Part shown: positions 26,798 through 35,431 of the stretch, piece by piece
Numbering within the stretch: position 1 is the first letter of the stretch
Layout: each line of letters starts with the position of its first letter
Assembly (NCBI GenBank): GCA_016710935.1
Contig: JADJTY010000012.1
Location: 186,001 to 250,000, forward strand
Source of the DNA: Chitinophagaceae bacterium
GTDB taxonomy: Bacteria; Bacteroidota; Bacteroidia; Chitinophagales; Chitinophagaceae
Length of the DNA stretch: 64,000 bases
Direction of reading: 5' to 3'
The notes under the pieces: generated by a model
Told to the model about the DNA's origin: nothing
Database searches by the model: none
Seen by the model: the letters and a program-made list of their open reading frames with translations, nothing else
Translations under genes and position numbers: made by a program

Positions 26798-27567
26798 TAT
26801 ACGGTTTCTTTATTCAGGTATAAATGAAACGTATCGCCACGTAAACCGATCCGCATGGCTTCCAGTGGAATCACTTCATTGGGAGCAATATTCCCCAGGT
26901 TTACATTACAACCGATCAGTTCCAGGAAGTATAGCTGCTGTGCTTTTTGCGGTGCTTCCCAGATAATTTTTTCTTCCGGTATCTGTGTAAGAATTTCCTG
27001 TACCAACCCTTCCCTTACTTCACCGGTGCCGCGGTAAATACCAACATTACCGGCTTCGCGGGCTTCGGCTATTACATAGGTAGAACCAGCTTCCAGTTCG
27101 GCCCGCATCAGTTCAATCCATTTGTAAGGGGGTATAATATGGGCCGCATCTTTACTACCCACTTCACTTAGTACAACGCCTACTTTGGTCAGCTTTTCAA
27201 TGTACCCACATTTTTCAGCGTGTGGTATTTCAATAGATCCGTCACTTACTTCCATGTAGCTAACACCAAATTCTTTACATACATTGATATAATCTTCAAA
27301 TTGATTCCTTATTAAAAATGCCTCGAATAAGGTGCCCCCAAAATAAATGGGCATATTATGCGACCGGTAAACCTCCAGTTTCTCTTTTAAATTAGGGGTA
27401 ACATAGGAAGTACCAAAACCAAGCTTTACTACATCTACGTGTGGCGACGCGGCACTCATAAAATTCTTAGCCTCTTCCACGCTTAATCCCTTGTCCATTA
27501 CCATGGTAATTCCATGTTCACGGGGTTGTTGTGTACGCTCCGGAATTTGAGAAAGATTAAAATTCAT
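26797..27567 (-). CDS. comA: Phosphosulfolactate synthase
   Basis: A 256-residue TIM-barrel enzyme of the ComA family (sulfite + phosphoenolpyruvate to phosphosulfolactate). Key segments are GITMVMDKGLSVEEAKNF, DVVKLGFGTSYV, YFGGTLFEAFL, YMEVSDGSIEIP, VLSEVGSKD, VIAEAREAGNVGIY and the Asn-rich end LIGCNVNLGNIAPNEVIPLEAMRIGLRGDT. The start is set at 27567 (MNFNLSQIPERT); the longer frame upstream begins before the -7 box. In some Bacteroidota, sulfonate chemistry feeds sulfonolipids, but no other gene of such a pathway is visible here. Confidence 0.9.
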   Translation of the reverse strand: MNFNLSQIPERTQQPREHGITMVMDKGLSVEEAKNFMSAASPHVDVVKLGFGTSYVTPNLKEKLEVYRSHNMPIYFGGTLFEAFLIRNQFEDYINVCKEFGVSYMEVSDGSIEIPHAEKCGYIEKLTKVGVVLSEVGSKDAAHIIPPYKWIELMRAELEAGSTYVIAEAREAGNVGIYRGTGEVREGLVQEILTQIPEEKIIWEAPQKAQQLYFLELIGCNVNLGNIAPNEVIPLEAMRIGLRGDTFHLYLNKETV

Positions 27568-27586
27568 TATATATAATTTAAGAATG

Positions 27587-27594
27587 CAAATATA
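27587..27594 (-). promoter_or_regulatory. -7 box of comA-aroE operon
   Basis: TATATTTG on the minus strand fits TAnnTTTG and lies about 20 bases before ATG 27567. It supports the shorter start. Confidence 0.5.
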
Positions 27595-27651
27595 ACCCAT
27601 GCATTTCAATAAAAATTACGATCAAGAACAGGTTTCTAAAGGGAGTATGTA

Positions 27652-29073
27652 TTAAATAGAGTTGCGTTTCTTATACCGGGCAATCAGATCAACAACCTGT
27701 TGCACCTGTAGTATGGAAGGATTTATTTCTATGAATTTCTTAATAAGTTTTGGATTACGCGACATGCCGGTCTCCAGGTGTAATAGGGCCTCTTTTGATT
27801 TGCCCAGGGCATATAAAAAGACACTTTTATAAAAAAGAAAGATGGGCTTGCCATCGGTTTGTTCAAAGGCAAAGCCGGCATACTCCAATCCTTCTTCCAG
27901 CATTCCGGCTTTGTAGAGGCATTTTAATAATTCTATCCAGCCATTAATGTTCTTAGGCCTCACCCTCACTACATTTCCAAAATAAGTGATGGCGTCATCT
28001 AATTTATCCAGTTCCATAAAACACTGACCCATGGCCAGGTTATACTCCGGTTGCATTCGATGGATCCGCATGGCTATTTCAAGATTCTTAATGGCACTGT
28101 CCCAGGTACCTTCATTCATATAGGTACAGGCAATTTTATAATTCAGCTGGGTATCCTCGTTGTTTAAATGGCTTGCTTTGCGGTAATAAAACCTGGCTTG
28201 TGCATAATTGCCCATTTTATCGAAACAATGCCCGATAGCTTCGTAAATAACATCCTCCGGGCGTGACAGTTCCAATACCCTTTCTAAAACCTCCACTGCT
28301 TCTTTATACCTGCGCAGTCTGATATAGGCATCTCCCATATTGCGAAGGGCAAAATCAAATTTTTCGTCAATGGCAATAGCATATTCATAGGCATCAATGG
28401 CTTTCTCATACAATTTTAACCCCTGGTAGGCAGCGGCCAGGTTAAACCATGCCAGTTCGTTAAATGGAAAATCTTCAATTATTTTCTGGTGCAGCCTTAT
28501 TCCCTCTTCATTTCTGCCGGTAAAATCGGTCCAGAAGCATATTTTATATAAAGCTTCTTCGTTATTGGGCTCCTGTTCCAGGATCATTTTAAGGCAATCG
28601 AAAACCTTTTCAAAATTTTCATAATCGTCGTATACATCCGACAGTTCAAATAAAAGGTCAAGCCGTTCTTCACCTTCAAAATCATGTATAGCTGCTTCCA
28701 GCACATCTGCTGCTTTTTGTTGCATATCCAAAGCCAGGTAGGCATCTGTCTTTAAAATAAAAAGGTTAGTATCCCGGCTGTCCAATAGTTCAGCCTGGTC
28801 AAGTATAAACAGGGCTTCTTTATAATGCCGGAGGGCAATCAGTATATCTGCCTTTTTTAAAAGCAGCATGGATGAGTAGGGATATTGTTCTACCCCATAC
28901 TCAGCAACTTCCAATGCCTGGTTTAGCTGCTCCTTTTCATCAAAATAATCAATAATACGTTCAAAGGAATCTTCTTCAATAAATGAGTTGGATTTGCCGG
29001 CTTTGAGGTTATCAAATTGCTGAAGTAATGCCTTAATTTCTTCTCTGTCCTGGCGATAAGGATATTTACTCAT
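27652..29073 (-). CDS. Tetratricopeptide repeat protein
   Basis: A 473-residue cytoplasmic protein built almost wholly of TPR helix pairs, about 11-12 repeats (for example ALEVAEYGVEQYPYSSMLLLKKADILIALRHYKEALFILDQ and NEEGIRLHQKIIEDFPFNELAWFNLAAAYQGL). No signal peptide, enzyme domain or membrane segment was seen. Such proteins are protein-binding scaffolds; the partner is unknown. The start at 29073 (MSKYPYRQDREEIKALL) is preferred over 29115 because the extra 14 residues are hydrophobic and non-conserved in style. Confidence 0.85.
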   Translation of the reverse strand: MSKYPYRQDREEIKALLQQFDNLKAGKSNSFIEEDSFERIIDYFDEKEQLNQALEVAEYGVEQYPYSSMLLLKKADILIALRHYKEALFILDQAELLDSRDTNLFILKTDAYLALDMQQKAADVLEAAIHDFEGEERLDLLFELSDVYDDYENFEKVFDCLKMILEQEPNNEEALYKICFWTDFTGRNEEGIRLHQKIIEDFPFNELAWFNLAAAYQGLKLYEKAIDAYEYAIAIDEKFDFALRNMGDAYIRLRRYKEAVEVLERVLELSRPEDVIYEAIGHCFDKMGNYAQARFYYRKASHLNNEDTQLNYKIACTYMNEGTWDSAIKNLEIAMRIHRMQPEYNLAMGQCFMELDKLDDAITYFGNVVRVRPKNINGWIELLKCLYKAGMLEEGLEYAGFAFEQTDGKPIFLFYKSVFLYALGKSKEALLHLETGMSRNPKLIKKFIEINPSILQVQQVVDLIARYKKRNSI

Positions 29074-29204
29074 GGGCTGTAGGTTATTGTAAATTAGGAA
29101 GTTTTGAAGAAACAATCAACTTTTTGTAACAATTTTTAATTATAAACGTTAAATGAATGTAAAAAGATTTGATGAATGGTATGGAATTACCAATTAAATT
29201 TCAA

Positions 29205-29212
29205 TATATTTG
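29205..29212 (+). promoter_or_regulatory. -7 box of the 29232 gene
   Basis: TATATTTG lies 19 bases before ATG 29232, leaving a leader of about 16 nt. This makes the upstream start at 29169 unlikely. Confidence 0.5.
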
Positions 29213-29231
29213 TTCAAGAAAATTAAAACCT

Positions 29232-29582
29232 ATGTTTACAAAGGCTAAAATGGTAGTTATAATTCTTATGCTGAGCGGCATAGGTTTTAGTGCTATGGCT
29301 GATAAAGGCATAGGAAAAAAGAATAAAGCTAGGGTTACCCTCAATATTAACGCCGGTAATTCTTTAAGGAATTCAATAGGTATTAACCTGAAAACCGGTT
29401 TAAAATATACCGGGAGCTTATTGGCTAGCCAGCAGGTTAACGGTACTTCCTATTTAAACAATACTTTACTTACCTACCAAAAAGGTAATACAGTTTATAT
29501 CATTCCTCACAAACAGGTTTTTGCGGTTCCCGATATGAAGCAGGGATACACCGGTGTTAAACTGATCATTAAAACTCATTAA
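29232..29582 (+). CDS. Small secreted protein of unknown function
   Basis: A 116-residue protein with a signal peptide (about residues 1-23, ending GFSAMA). The mature part is basic, about 90 residues, and rich in Asn, Thr and Gly with alternating strands (ARVTLNINAGNSLRNSIGINL, NTVYIIPHKQVFAVPD). I do not recognise the family. A periplasmic or surface location is likely. The gene has its own promoter box and shares a bidirectional terminator with the next gene. Confidence 0.6.
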   Translation: MFTKAKMVVIILMLSGIGFSAMADKGIGKKNKARVTLNINAGNSLRNSIGINLKTGLKYTGSLLASQQVNGTSYLNNTLLTYQKGNTVYIIPHKQVFAVPDMKQGYTGVKLIIKTH

Positions 29583-29611
29583 AAAAGCTTGAAAAATTCA
29601 AGCTTTTTTTT
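29583..29611. terminator. Bidirectional terminator
   Basis: A hairpin AAAGCTTGAA/TTCAAGCTTT has A-runs on one side and T-runs on the other. It serves both the 29232 gene and the convergent 29626 gene. Confidence 0.85.
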
Positions 29612-29625
29612 ATACTTCTATTTTA

Positions 29626-30291
29626 TCAATTGCCTTTTTTAAGATTCTGATTCTCTTCGTAGGTCATCGTTCTGTACCCCGATGTAGGAAAATCAAACAA
29701 CGAAACCGGCACCGGATCATAATTTATTTTTGAAAGCGTATACCTGAATTTCATTTTACCAGACTCAATCTCGTATTGAACAGCAAGGCCCGGAAGGTTG
29801 CTGAAAGTAAGATCATACGCTTTATTGGCCGGAACAAGTTCCGGGGTATAATATACTGCAAAGGTTTTGCCATCAGCCATGGTTGCAATGGCTTTTTTTG
29901 TATTGTACCCGGCAATTGTTTTTGTTTCTCCGGTAAGTTCAAATTTAATATTGCTGTACGTTTTATTTTTTGCAACCCAGTTTTCCCTGGTTAGTGTGAT
30001 CATTAATTTTTGACCGCTAAATTCTTTTAAAATAACTGCATTATTCGATTTGGAATTATAGATCGTTACTTCTTTACCCAATGGACTGGCCATATCTGTA
30101 CGGCTGTTATTTCCTTTCAGGTAAACCGTGGTAGCAGCACCCGTAAGCCCCCCGCCTGACTGAGGCGTATTACCCGTTTGAATCAGCATTTCATACACGA
30201 TGGTAGCTTCAGCAATACTGCGTTGTGCATTTGCAGAAAAAAAGGCTGCAAAAAGAACTGCAATCAACATAAACCCTTTTAATTTTTTCAT
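29626..30291 (-). CDS. Secreted GLPGLI/DUF4412-like protein
   Basis: A 221-residue exported protein. The signal peptide ends at SANAQ. Mature strands include ATIVYEMLIQTGNTPQ, GNNSRTDMASPLGKEVTIYNSKSNNAVIL and TIAGYNTKKAIATMADGKTFAVYYTPELVPA. The IAGYNTKKA and YYTPELVP patterns are typical of GLPGLI/DUF4412 periplasmic proteins of Bacteroidota. Function unknown. It is transcribed from the region downstream of yidC and ends at a shared terminator. Confidence 0.68.
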   Translation of the reverse strand: MKKLKGFMLIAVLFAAFFSANAQRSIAEATIVYEMLIQTGNTPQSGGGLTGAATTVYLKGNNSRTDMASPLGKEVTIYNSKSNNAVILKEFSGQKLMITLTRENWVAKNKTYSNIKFELTGETKTIAGYNTKKAIATMADGKTFAVYYTPELVPANKAYDLTFSNLPGLAVQYEIESGKMKFRYTLSKINYDPVPVSLFDFPTSGYRTMTYEENQNLKKGN

Positions 30292-30402
30292 TGTATTTAA
30301 TTGTTTACTAAAGGTACTACATCGCTTAATATGTTATTTAAATTAAGCTATGTAGTACTGTATATAAAATCCCGTGCCAGAATTGAATTATGCACAATAA
30401 AA

Positions 30403-30433
30403 AACCTGCAGTGCCTTTAACAGCCTGCAGGTT
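30403..30433 (-). terminator. Terminator of yidC
   Basis: The hairpin AACCTGCAG/CTGCAGGTT has a 13-base loop and is followed by TTTTTTATTG on the minus strand, 20 bases past the yidC stop. Confidence 0.8.
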
Positions 30434-30453
30434 GTGAAATCTTTAACTATAAA

Positions 30454-32295
30454 CTATTTTTTGCCTGATTTTTTCTTCAGATCCTGCAGTTTTTTATTGC
30501 TTTCCTGCATGGCCATCATCCGCTCCTGGAACTTACTTTGTTTTACCGGTTTCTTTCGGTTCTCTTCGATCTGGGCAAGTATCTTTTCATGATTAATGAT
30601 GTACTTCTGTATGATGATCTGAAGTATGAGTGTTATGGTATTTGAAACCGTGTAATACCAGGTTAATGCGGCAGGCAGGTTATTAAAAACACCTAATAAA
30701 AGTACCGGAAAAATATAGGGCATATATTTCATCACCGGGTTACTGTTATCCTGCATGGTACTCATGCTGTAAATAGAAATGATTAAACTGGTTACCGTTG
30801 CAGTAATAGTGAACAAACTCACATGGTCGCCATAAAAAGGTATAGAAAACGGCAGGGTAGCAATGGAATCATATGCTGCCAGGTCTTTTGCCCATAAAAA
30901 GCTTTGGCCCCGGAGAGAAATATTAGATTGAAAGAAATAATACAATGACATGAATATCGGGATCTGCAGTAAAGCCGGTAAACATCCGCCCAGCGGGCTA
31001 ACCCCTGCCGATTTCCAAAGCTTCATCTGGTCCATACTGAAAGCCTGTTTATCATCGCCATGCTTTTCTTTGAGCCTGTCAATTTCAGGTTTAAGCGCTT
31101 TCATTTTTGCCCCGCTTAAATAGCTTTTATACAGAATGGGCGAAGTGATCAAACGAATTAAAAGGGTAAGTAAGAAAATCACCATACCCATGCTGGCAAT
31201 ATGATTTCTTAAAAAATCAAAAACAGGCAGTAAAAAATGACGGTTAATATATTTTACAAAAGCAAATACCCCGCTTCCATAAGGAACAATGTTCTCCATT
31301 TTATTATTTGCTGCGGCTAAAATGTTATAATCACTGGGGCCGTAATACAACTGCAGCGGTATGGTAGTGGCATTACCGGTAACTGCCAGGCTTAAATTAG
31401 CGGTAGTTTGCGCAATGATATGCAGCGAATCGTCTGGTACCACCCATTTAACATCAGCCCTTTGAAATTTATTTTTGGCAGCTAAAGCTGAGATAAAAAA
31501 CTGTTGTTTTACAGCAAGCCACTCAACACCCTTTTCAAATTTCATATCATCGCCGGAAGCCACATATTCAAAATCGTAATCACCATTCTCCAGGTAAGTA
31601 ATATGGCTTTGCTGCCTTTCATATGTAATATCTTTTTCTATCTGTGGAGTTTCGGTTTGCCATAACAGGTTGATGGCATTTTGAGAAACCCATTTGTCGG
31701 CAGCAGTCATAGAGATATTAAAATCTACCAGGTAGCTCCCTGGCTTAATGGTATACTGATGTACAATTTCTTTACCGGTGGTATCTTTTAAAACAAAGGA
31801 AATACTTTGCGCTTTATCAGCCGTTACCGTTTTGCCGGCCGTTACAAAAGGTATCATGGCTGTTTGCCTGGTTTCATTGGGGCCTGTGTTGATCAGATAA
31901 GACAGCTTATTAAATTCACCCTTATCCAAAATGATGGGGCTGCCATCAAACTTTTTAAAGCTTTTTATTTCAACTCTTTTGGGCTGACCGCCTTTATTGG
32001 TAAATACTATTTTTATCAACTCATTTTCCAGGGTATCCAAACGCTCCGCATTGGTTGTATCTGCAATGAAAACCGCCGGTAATTTTTGCTTTGCATTTAA
32101 AATGGAGTCTGTTAACTTTAAATCACTTTTAATGGCTGCAGTATCAACTTTTGGTTTTGTTCTGGCTATGGAATCTTCTACTCTTTTTTGTTCTGCCAAA
32201 AATGCCTGGTTACTACGGCTATTGATGATGAACATGCCAATTAACAATGCCCCAATCAGCACAAAGCCAATAACCGTATTTCTATCCATTCCCAT
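30454..32295 (-). CDS. yidC: Membrane protein insertase YidC
   Basis: A 613-residue inner-membrane insertase that works with or without SecYEG. An N-terminal membrane segment (residues about 6-26) is followed by a periplasmic beta-domain (about 60-350). The C-terminal five-segment insertase core carries the family stretch LKEKHGDDKQAFSMDQMKLWKSAGVSPLGGCLPALLQIPIFMSLYY. A basic tail (KKLQDLKKKSGKK) probably contacts the ribosome. Length is normal for Bacteroidota. It has its own promoter and terminator. Confidence 0.97.
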   Translation of the reverse strand: MGMDRNTVIGFVLIGALLIGMFIINSRSNQAFLAEQKRVEDSIARTKPKVDTAAIKSDLKLTDSILNAKQKLPAVFIADTTNAERLDTLENELIKIVFTNKGGQPKRVEIKSFKKFDGSPIILDKGEFNKLSYLINTGPNETRQTAMIPFVTAGKTVTADKAQSISFVLKDTTGKEIVHQYTIKPGSYLVDFNISMTAADKWVSQNAINLLWQTETPQIEKDITYERQQSHITYLENGDYDFEYVASGDDMKFEKGVEWLAVKQQFFISALAAKNKFQRADVKWVVPDDSLHIIAQTTANLSLAVTGNATTIPLQLYYGPSDYNILAAANNKMENIVPYGSGVFAFVKYINRHFLLPVFDFLRNHIASMGMVIFLLTLLIRLITSPILYKSYLSGAKMKALKPEIDRLKEKHGDDKQAFSMDQMKLWKSAGVSPLGGCLPALLQIPIFMSLYYFFQSNISLRGQSFLWAKDLAAYDSIATLPFSIPFYGDHVSLFTITATVTSLIISIYSMSTMQDNSNPVMKYMPYIFPVLLLGVFNNLPAALTWYYTVSNTITLILQIIIQKYIINHEKILAQIEENRKKPVKQSKFQERMMAMQESNKKLQDLKKKSGKK

Positions 32296-32315
32296 TTTTA
32301 CTTGTTTTAGGTTGG

Positions 32316-32323
32316 CAAAGGTA
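32316..32323 (-). promoter_or_regulatory. -7 box of yidC promoter
   Basis: TACCTTTG on the minus strand lies 20 bases before the yidC ATG. No clear -33 element is seen. Confidence 0.55.
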
Positions 32324-32358
32324 ATTAAAGTTTGATGGCTACACCTTACCAGTTAAAA

Positions 32359-32386
32359 AAAGCCTTTCCGGGTAAGGAAAGGCTTT
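32359..32386 (-). terminator. Terminator of rplY
   Basis: A perfect 11-bp hairpin (AAAGCCTTTCC and complement) with a 6-base loop and T-run on the minus strand. It lies between rplY and yidC. Confidence 0.88.
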
Positions 32387-32406
32387 TTATGATGATTTTG
32401 TTGTTG

Positions 32407-33027
32407 TTATTTTTTTGCTTCCGGAGCAGCAGCTTTTGCAGCCGGAGCAGCAGCTTTAGGAGCAGCTGATTCTTCCTGCTTCAATTGCCTTGTCATCGTA
32501 ACAGATGCAATAGGGATACGCGGAGAGTTCAACACTTCCATGTTATCCATCGGAATATCTTCAACCCGGATGTTTTCATTCAGCTCCAGTTTTTCGATAT
32601 TTACTTCAATATGCTCTTTCAGGTATTTTGGAAGTGCTTTTACTTTTACTGTTTTCATCTTAAGTACCAGCTTTCCACCGGCTTTTACACCTGCCGGAAC
32701 ACCAATATAATGAAGTGGCAGGGTTGCAATAACTTTTTTGTCTTCTACCAACTCTAAAAAGTCAACATGCAGTAACAGATCAGTTACTTTATGGAACTGC
32801 AGGTCTTTTAAGATACAACGGTAAGCTTTCCCGTCAATAATGATGTTTGCCATCATAAATTCTGAGGTGTAAACGATGTCTTTAAAAGCAGTTGCAGGAG
32901 CAGAGAAATTGATCTCTTGAGAACCACCATAAATTACACCTGGCACCATTTTCTGAGAGCGAAGCTGGCGGGTGGCTTTTTTTCCGCTTTCGGTCCTCAG
33001 TTGTCCTTCGATTGTAATTGATTTCAT
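32407..33027 (-). CDS. rplY: 50S ribosomal protein L25/general stress protein Ctc
   Basis: A 206-residue long-form L25 (TL5/Ctc). The N-terminal 5S rRNA-binding domain (MKSITIEGQLRTESGKKATRQLR ... VPGVIYGG) is followed by the C-terminal beta-domain (HYIGVPAGVKAGGKLVLKMKTVKVKALPKYLPEHI-like). It ends in an Ala/Pro/Lys-rich tail. The start at 33027 fits the family; the longer frame from 33117 reads through the heptamer array and the promoter. In many Bacteroidota prs and rplY are neighbours; here an S23-type gene with inverted arrays lies between them. Confidence 0.95.
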   Translation of the reverse strand: MKSITIEGQLRTESGKKATRQLRSQKMVPGVIYGGSQEINFSAPATAFKDIVYTSEFMMANIIIDGKAYRCILKDLQFHKVTDLLLHVDFLELVEDKKVIATLPLHYIGVPAGVKAGGKLVLKMKTVKVKALPKYLKEHIEVNIEKLELNENIRVEDIPMDNMEVLNSPRIPIASVTMTRQLKQEESAAPKAAAPAAKAAAPEAKK

Positions 33028-33052
33028 TGTAGTAAATTTTTTTAATGAGGCG

Positions 33053-33082
33053 CAAAGGTAGAGGAAAATAGGCAATTGACAA
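33053..33082 (-). promoter_or_regulatory. Promoter of rplY
   Basis: On the minus strand TTG (33080-33082), 19 bases, then TACCTTTG (33053-33060). The -33 triplet falls inside the left heptamer array of element A, so the insertion supplies or replaces part of this promoter. Confidence 0.62.
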
Positions 33083-33133
33083 TGATGAATTGGCAATAAT
33101 GAATTGTCAATAGGCAATAAGCAATTTGCAATT
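33071..33133. repeat. Left heptamer array of element A
   Basis: Nine uninterrupted 7-bp units, consensus GGCAATA with variants such as ATGAATT and GTCAATA. It is the inverse complement of the right array. Confidence 0.85.
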
Positions 33134-33174
33134 AATAACAGAAATTGTCAAGTATAGAGTTAAAATATTGATTA

Positions 33175-33540
33175 TCAATATTTATCAGGGTTATTAATCA
33201 TGTGGTATAATAATTTCCCTATCTCTTCATTTTGAGAAATCAACAGATTAAACTGCTCATTATCAATATATTTACAAGCTAACGAAAAATCAAGCCAACC
33301 TGAGGTTTCAGAGTTTTCCATATCACTATCCGTTACTTTTGAAACAAAATGTGCCGGATATAATTTCTTTCTATACGCTTCTAATAAGCAAATACATACA
33401 CTTCGGGACGAGCGTCTTACCTGATCTGTTAATGAATACTTTTCTTCGGGTGGAAATTTTTTAGATATTTCAAATATTTCCATTGCTAAAGCAAATGCCT
33501 TTTTATAAACCGTTGTCTCTTTTACATTTTTTGCACTCAC
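33175..33540 (-). CDS. Four-helix-bundle protein, 23S rRNA intervening-sequence (S23) family
   Basis: A 121-residue, all-helical protein of the S23/bIVSP family, whose members are encoded in 23S rRNA intervening sequences and, as Avd, in diversity-generating retroelements. The core PPEEKYSLTDQVRRSSRS is identical to that of the second copy at 35432. The Arg-rich patch of helix 2 is the likely nucleic-acid-binding face. The start is GTG at 33540; the upstream frame soon meets a stop and the first internal ATG would remove helix 1. No rRNA gene or reverse transcriptase is nearby. It sits between inverted heptamer arrays. Confidence 0.85.
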   Translation of the reverse strand: MSAKNVKETTVYKKAFALAMEIFEISKKFPPEEKYSLTDQVRRSSRSVCICLLEAYRKKLYPAHFVSKVTDSDMENSETSGWLDFSLACKYIDNEQFNLLISQNEEIGKLLYHMINNPDKY

Positions 33541-33576
33541 AATATTGATTTTTAAAAATTATCTATCTTAAAAAAA

Positions 33577-33639
33577 TATTGCCTATTGCCTATTGCCTAT
33601 TGCCCATTGCCTATTGCCCATTGCCCTTTGCCCATTTCT
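33577..33639. repeat. Right heptamer array of element A
   Basis: Eight 7-bp units, TATTGCC with CATTGCC variants (33577-33632), plus a degenerate ninth that runs into the prs stop codon. It can pair with the left array over most of its length. Confidence 0.88.
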
Positions 33640-34591
33640 ACTTCTTATTCGCCATCCTGCTTCTCATAAATAAGCTATTAATACTTTTATTTTCAAAGGC
33701 ATTACGTATGGTAACAGCGAATAATTCGTCGGTAGAAACTACTTTGATCTTACTGCATTCTCCTCTTAAGGGTATGGTGTCACATACTACTAATTCTTCC
33801 AGCACACTATTTTCAATATTTTCATAAGCCTTTCCGCTTAAAACCGGGTGTGTGCAAAGGGCCCGTACACTCCTGGCTCCTTTTTCTTTCATCAATGCAG
33901 CACTTTTAACCAGGGTGCCGCCGGTATCGCAGATATCATCAATTAAAACAACGTCACGGTCTGTTACATCACCTATTACCACCATACTGGCAATTTCATT
34001 GGCTCTTTTGCGATGTTTATCACAAATAACCATTTCACATTCAAAATAAGTAGCTATTTCACGTATGCGGTTTGCACTACCCACATCGGGGGCGGCGAAA
34101 GTTAAATTCTCCAGTTTTAAGTTTTCAATATATGGTATAAAAACAGCTGAAGAATCCAGGTGATCAACCGGTATATCAAAATAACCCTGTATTTGCGGGG
34201 CATGCAGGTCCATGGTGATCACCCTGTCGGCACCGGCAGCAGTTAGCATATTGGCAACCAGTTTAGATCCGATGGCAACCCTTGGCCTGTCCTTCCTGTC
34301 TTGCCGGGCAAGGCCATAGTAAGGAATTACCGCAATCACTTTATAAGCCGATGCCCTTTTTGCGGCATCGATCATTAATAGCAATTCCATTAAGTTATCT
34401 GATGGGGCATACGTACTCTGAATTAAAAACACAAACCTGCCCCGGATACTTTCTTTAAACTCAACATAAATTTCACCATCGCTGAAACGCTGAATATTTA
34501 CTTTACCCAAAGGCTCTCCAAATTTTTTTGCTATTTTTTCCGCCAGGTATTGCGATCCCGTTCCGGAAAATATTTTTGCATTTGATTCCAT
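33638..34591 (-). CDS. prs: Ribose-phosphate pyrophosphokinase (PRPP synthetase)
   Basis: A 317-residue enzyme making PRPP from ribose 5-phosphate and ATP for nucleotide, His and Trp synthesis. The signature DLHAPQIQGYFDIPVDH and the PRPP loop DRDVVLIDDICDTGGTL are intact, as is FSDGEIYVEF near the N-terminus. The last residues run to a TAG within the degenerate end of the heptamer array of element A. Confidence 0.97.
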   Translation of the reverse strand: MESNAKIFSGTGSQYLAEKIAKKFGEPLGKVNIQRFSDGEIYVEFKESIRGRFVFLIQSTYAPSDNLMELLLMIDAAKRASAYKVIAVIPYYGLARQDRKDRPRVAIGSKLVANMLTAAGADRVITMDLHAPQIQGYFDIPVDHLDSSAVFIPYIENLKLENLTFAAPDVGSANRIREIATYFECEMVICDKHRKRANEIASMVVIGDVTDRDVVLIDDICDTGGTLVKSAALMKEKGARSVRALCTHPVLSGKAYENIENSVLEELVVCDTIPLRGECSKIKVVSTDELFAVTIRNAFENKSINSLFMRSRMANKK

Positions 34592-34669
34592 ATATATTTA
34601 AATTGAGATAAGTGAAGGATTATATCCTGCGAATGTATCACTAAGTTTAGATGATTTAAAGTACCACGT

Positions 34670-35371
34670 ATGAAAAATGTCAACAAGCCTTCCACATCTA
34701 TAAAAAACTGGGCCTTTGATGACCGCCCCCGCGAAAAATTACTGACTCAAGGTGCCTCAGCACTCAGCCATTCAGAACTCATCGCTATTTTAATAAACAA
34801 CGGCAGTAAAAATAAAAGTGCGGTAGAACTGGCCAGGGAAATTTTAAAACTGGGCCAGGATAATTTAAACGAGCTTGGAAAGTTATCGCTGAATGATTTT
34901 AAACAGGTTAAAGGTATTGGTGAAGCCAAATCAATTATCATAACGGCTGCACTTGAACTGGGCAGAAGAAGACATGCATCTGCAGCCCTTGAAAAAACGA
35001 TCGTAAGATCAAGCAGGGATATTGCAGCCTATTTACAGGCAACTTTAAAAGATTTCAGGTATGAGGTATTTGCTGTGGTTTTTTTAAACCGGGCCAATAA
35101 AATAAATCATTTTGAAATTATAAGCAAAGGCGGTATAACCGGTACAGTAGCCGACCCCCGGGTTATATTAAAAAAAGCCCTGGAAGAAGACGCAACTTCT
35201 ATTGTACTCTGCCATAACCATCCATCGGGCAATTTAAAACCCAGCAGGGCCGACGAAGAGCTTACCAAAAAAATTAAAGAAGCCGCTGCTTATTTCGACA
35301 TAAAAATAATTGACCACATTATTGTTAGTGAGGATGGTTTTTACAGTTTTGCTGATGACGGAATCCTGTAA
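34670..35371 (+). CDS. radC: RadC family JAB/MPN-domain protein
   Basis: A 233-residue RadC homologue. An N-terminal helix-hairpin-helix region (DFKQVKGIGEAKSIIITAALELGRR) precedes the JAMM-type metalloprotease-like domain with HNHPSGNLKPSRADEEL (His-x-His...Asp). Despite the name, a DNA-repair role is not established for the family; members often sit near mobile DNA. The gene is followed at once (1 base after its TAA) by the left heptamer array of element B. It is divergent from prs by 78 bases. Confidence 0.95.
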   Translation: MKNVNKPSTSIKNWAFDDRPREKLLTQGASALSHSELIAILINNGSKNKSAVELAREILKLGQDNLNELGKLSLNDFKQVKGIGEAKSIIITAALELGRRRHASAALEKTIVRSSRDIAAYLQATLKDFRYEVFAVVFLNRANKINHFEIISKGGITGTVADPRVILKKALEEDATSIVLCHNHPSGNLKPSRADEELTKKIKEAAAYFDIKIIDHIIVSEDGFYSFADDGIL

Positions 35372-35372
35372 G

Positions 35373-35407
35373 AGGCCGGAGGCGGGAGTTAGGAGGCGGG
35401 AGGTGGG
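35373..35407. repeat. Left heptamer array of element B
   Basis: Five 7-bp units of the AGGCGGG type (AGGCCGG, AGGCGGG, AGTTAGG, AGGCGGG, AGGTGGG). Confidence 0.82.
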
Positions 35408-35431
35408 AATATTAAAATTAGTTTTAAAAAA

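Larger units (their letters stand above)
33071..33639. mobile_element. Candidate heptamer-bounded element A carrying an S23-type gene
   Basis: Inverted arrays of 7-bp units (33071-33133 and 33577-33639) enclose one four-helix-bundle gene. The right end overlaps the stop codon of prs. Element B at 35373-35902 has the same plan with a different heptamer. Mobility is inferred from this recurrence; no transposase or target duplication was seen. Confidence 0.5.

Noticed and set aside
32407..33117. Longer rplY starting at 33117
   Set aside because: The extra 30 residues read through the promoter and heptamer array; the family starts at MKSITIEGQL (33027).
33577..33639. Possible CRISPR array from short repeats
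   Set aside because: The 7-bp units are contiguous with no spacers, and no cas gene is near. The same holds for the other heptamer arrays.
33579..33827. 82-residue ORF on the + strand starting MPIAYCLLPIAYC
   Set aside because: Its start is an artefact of the heptamer array and the rest is antisense to prs, which is clearly the real gene.
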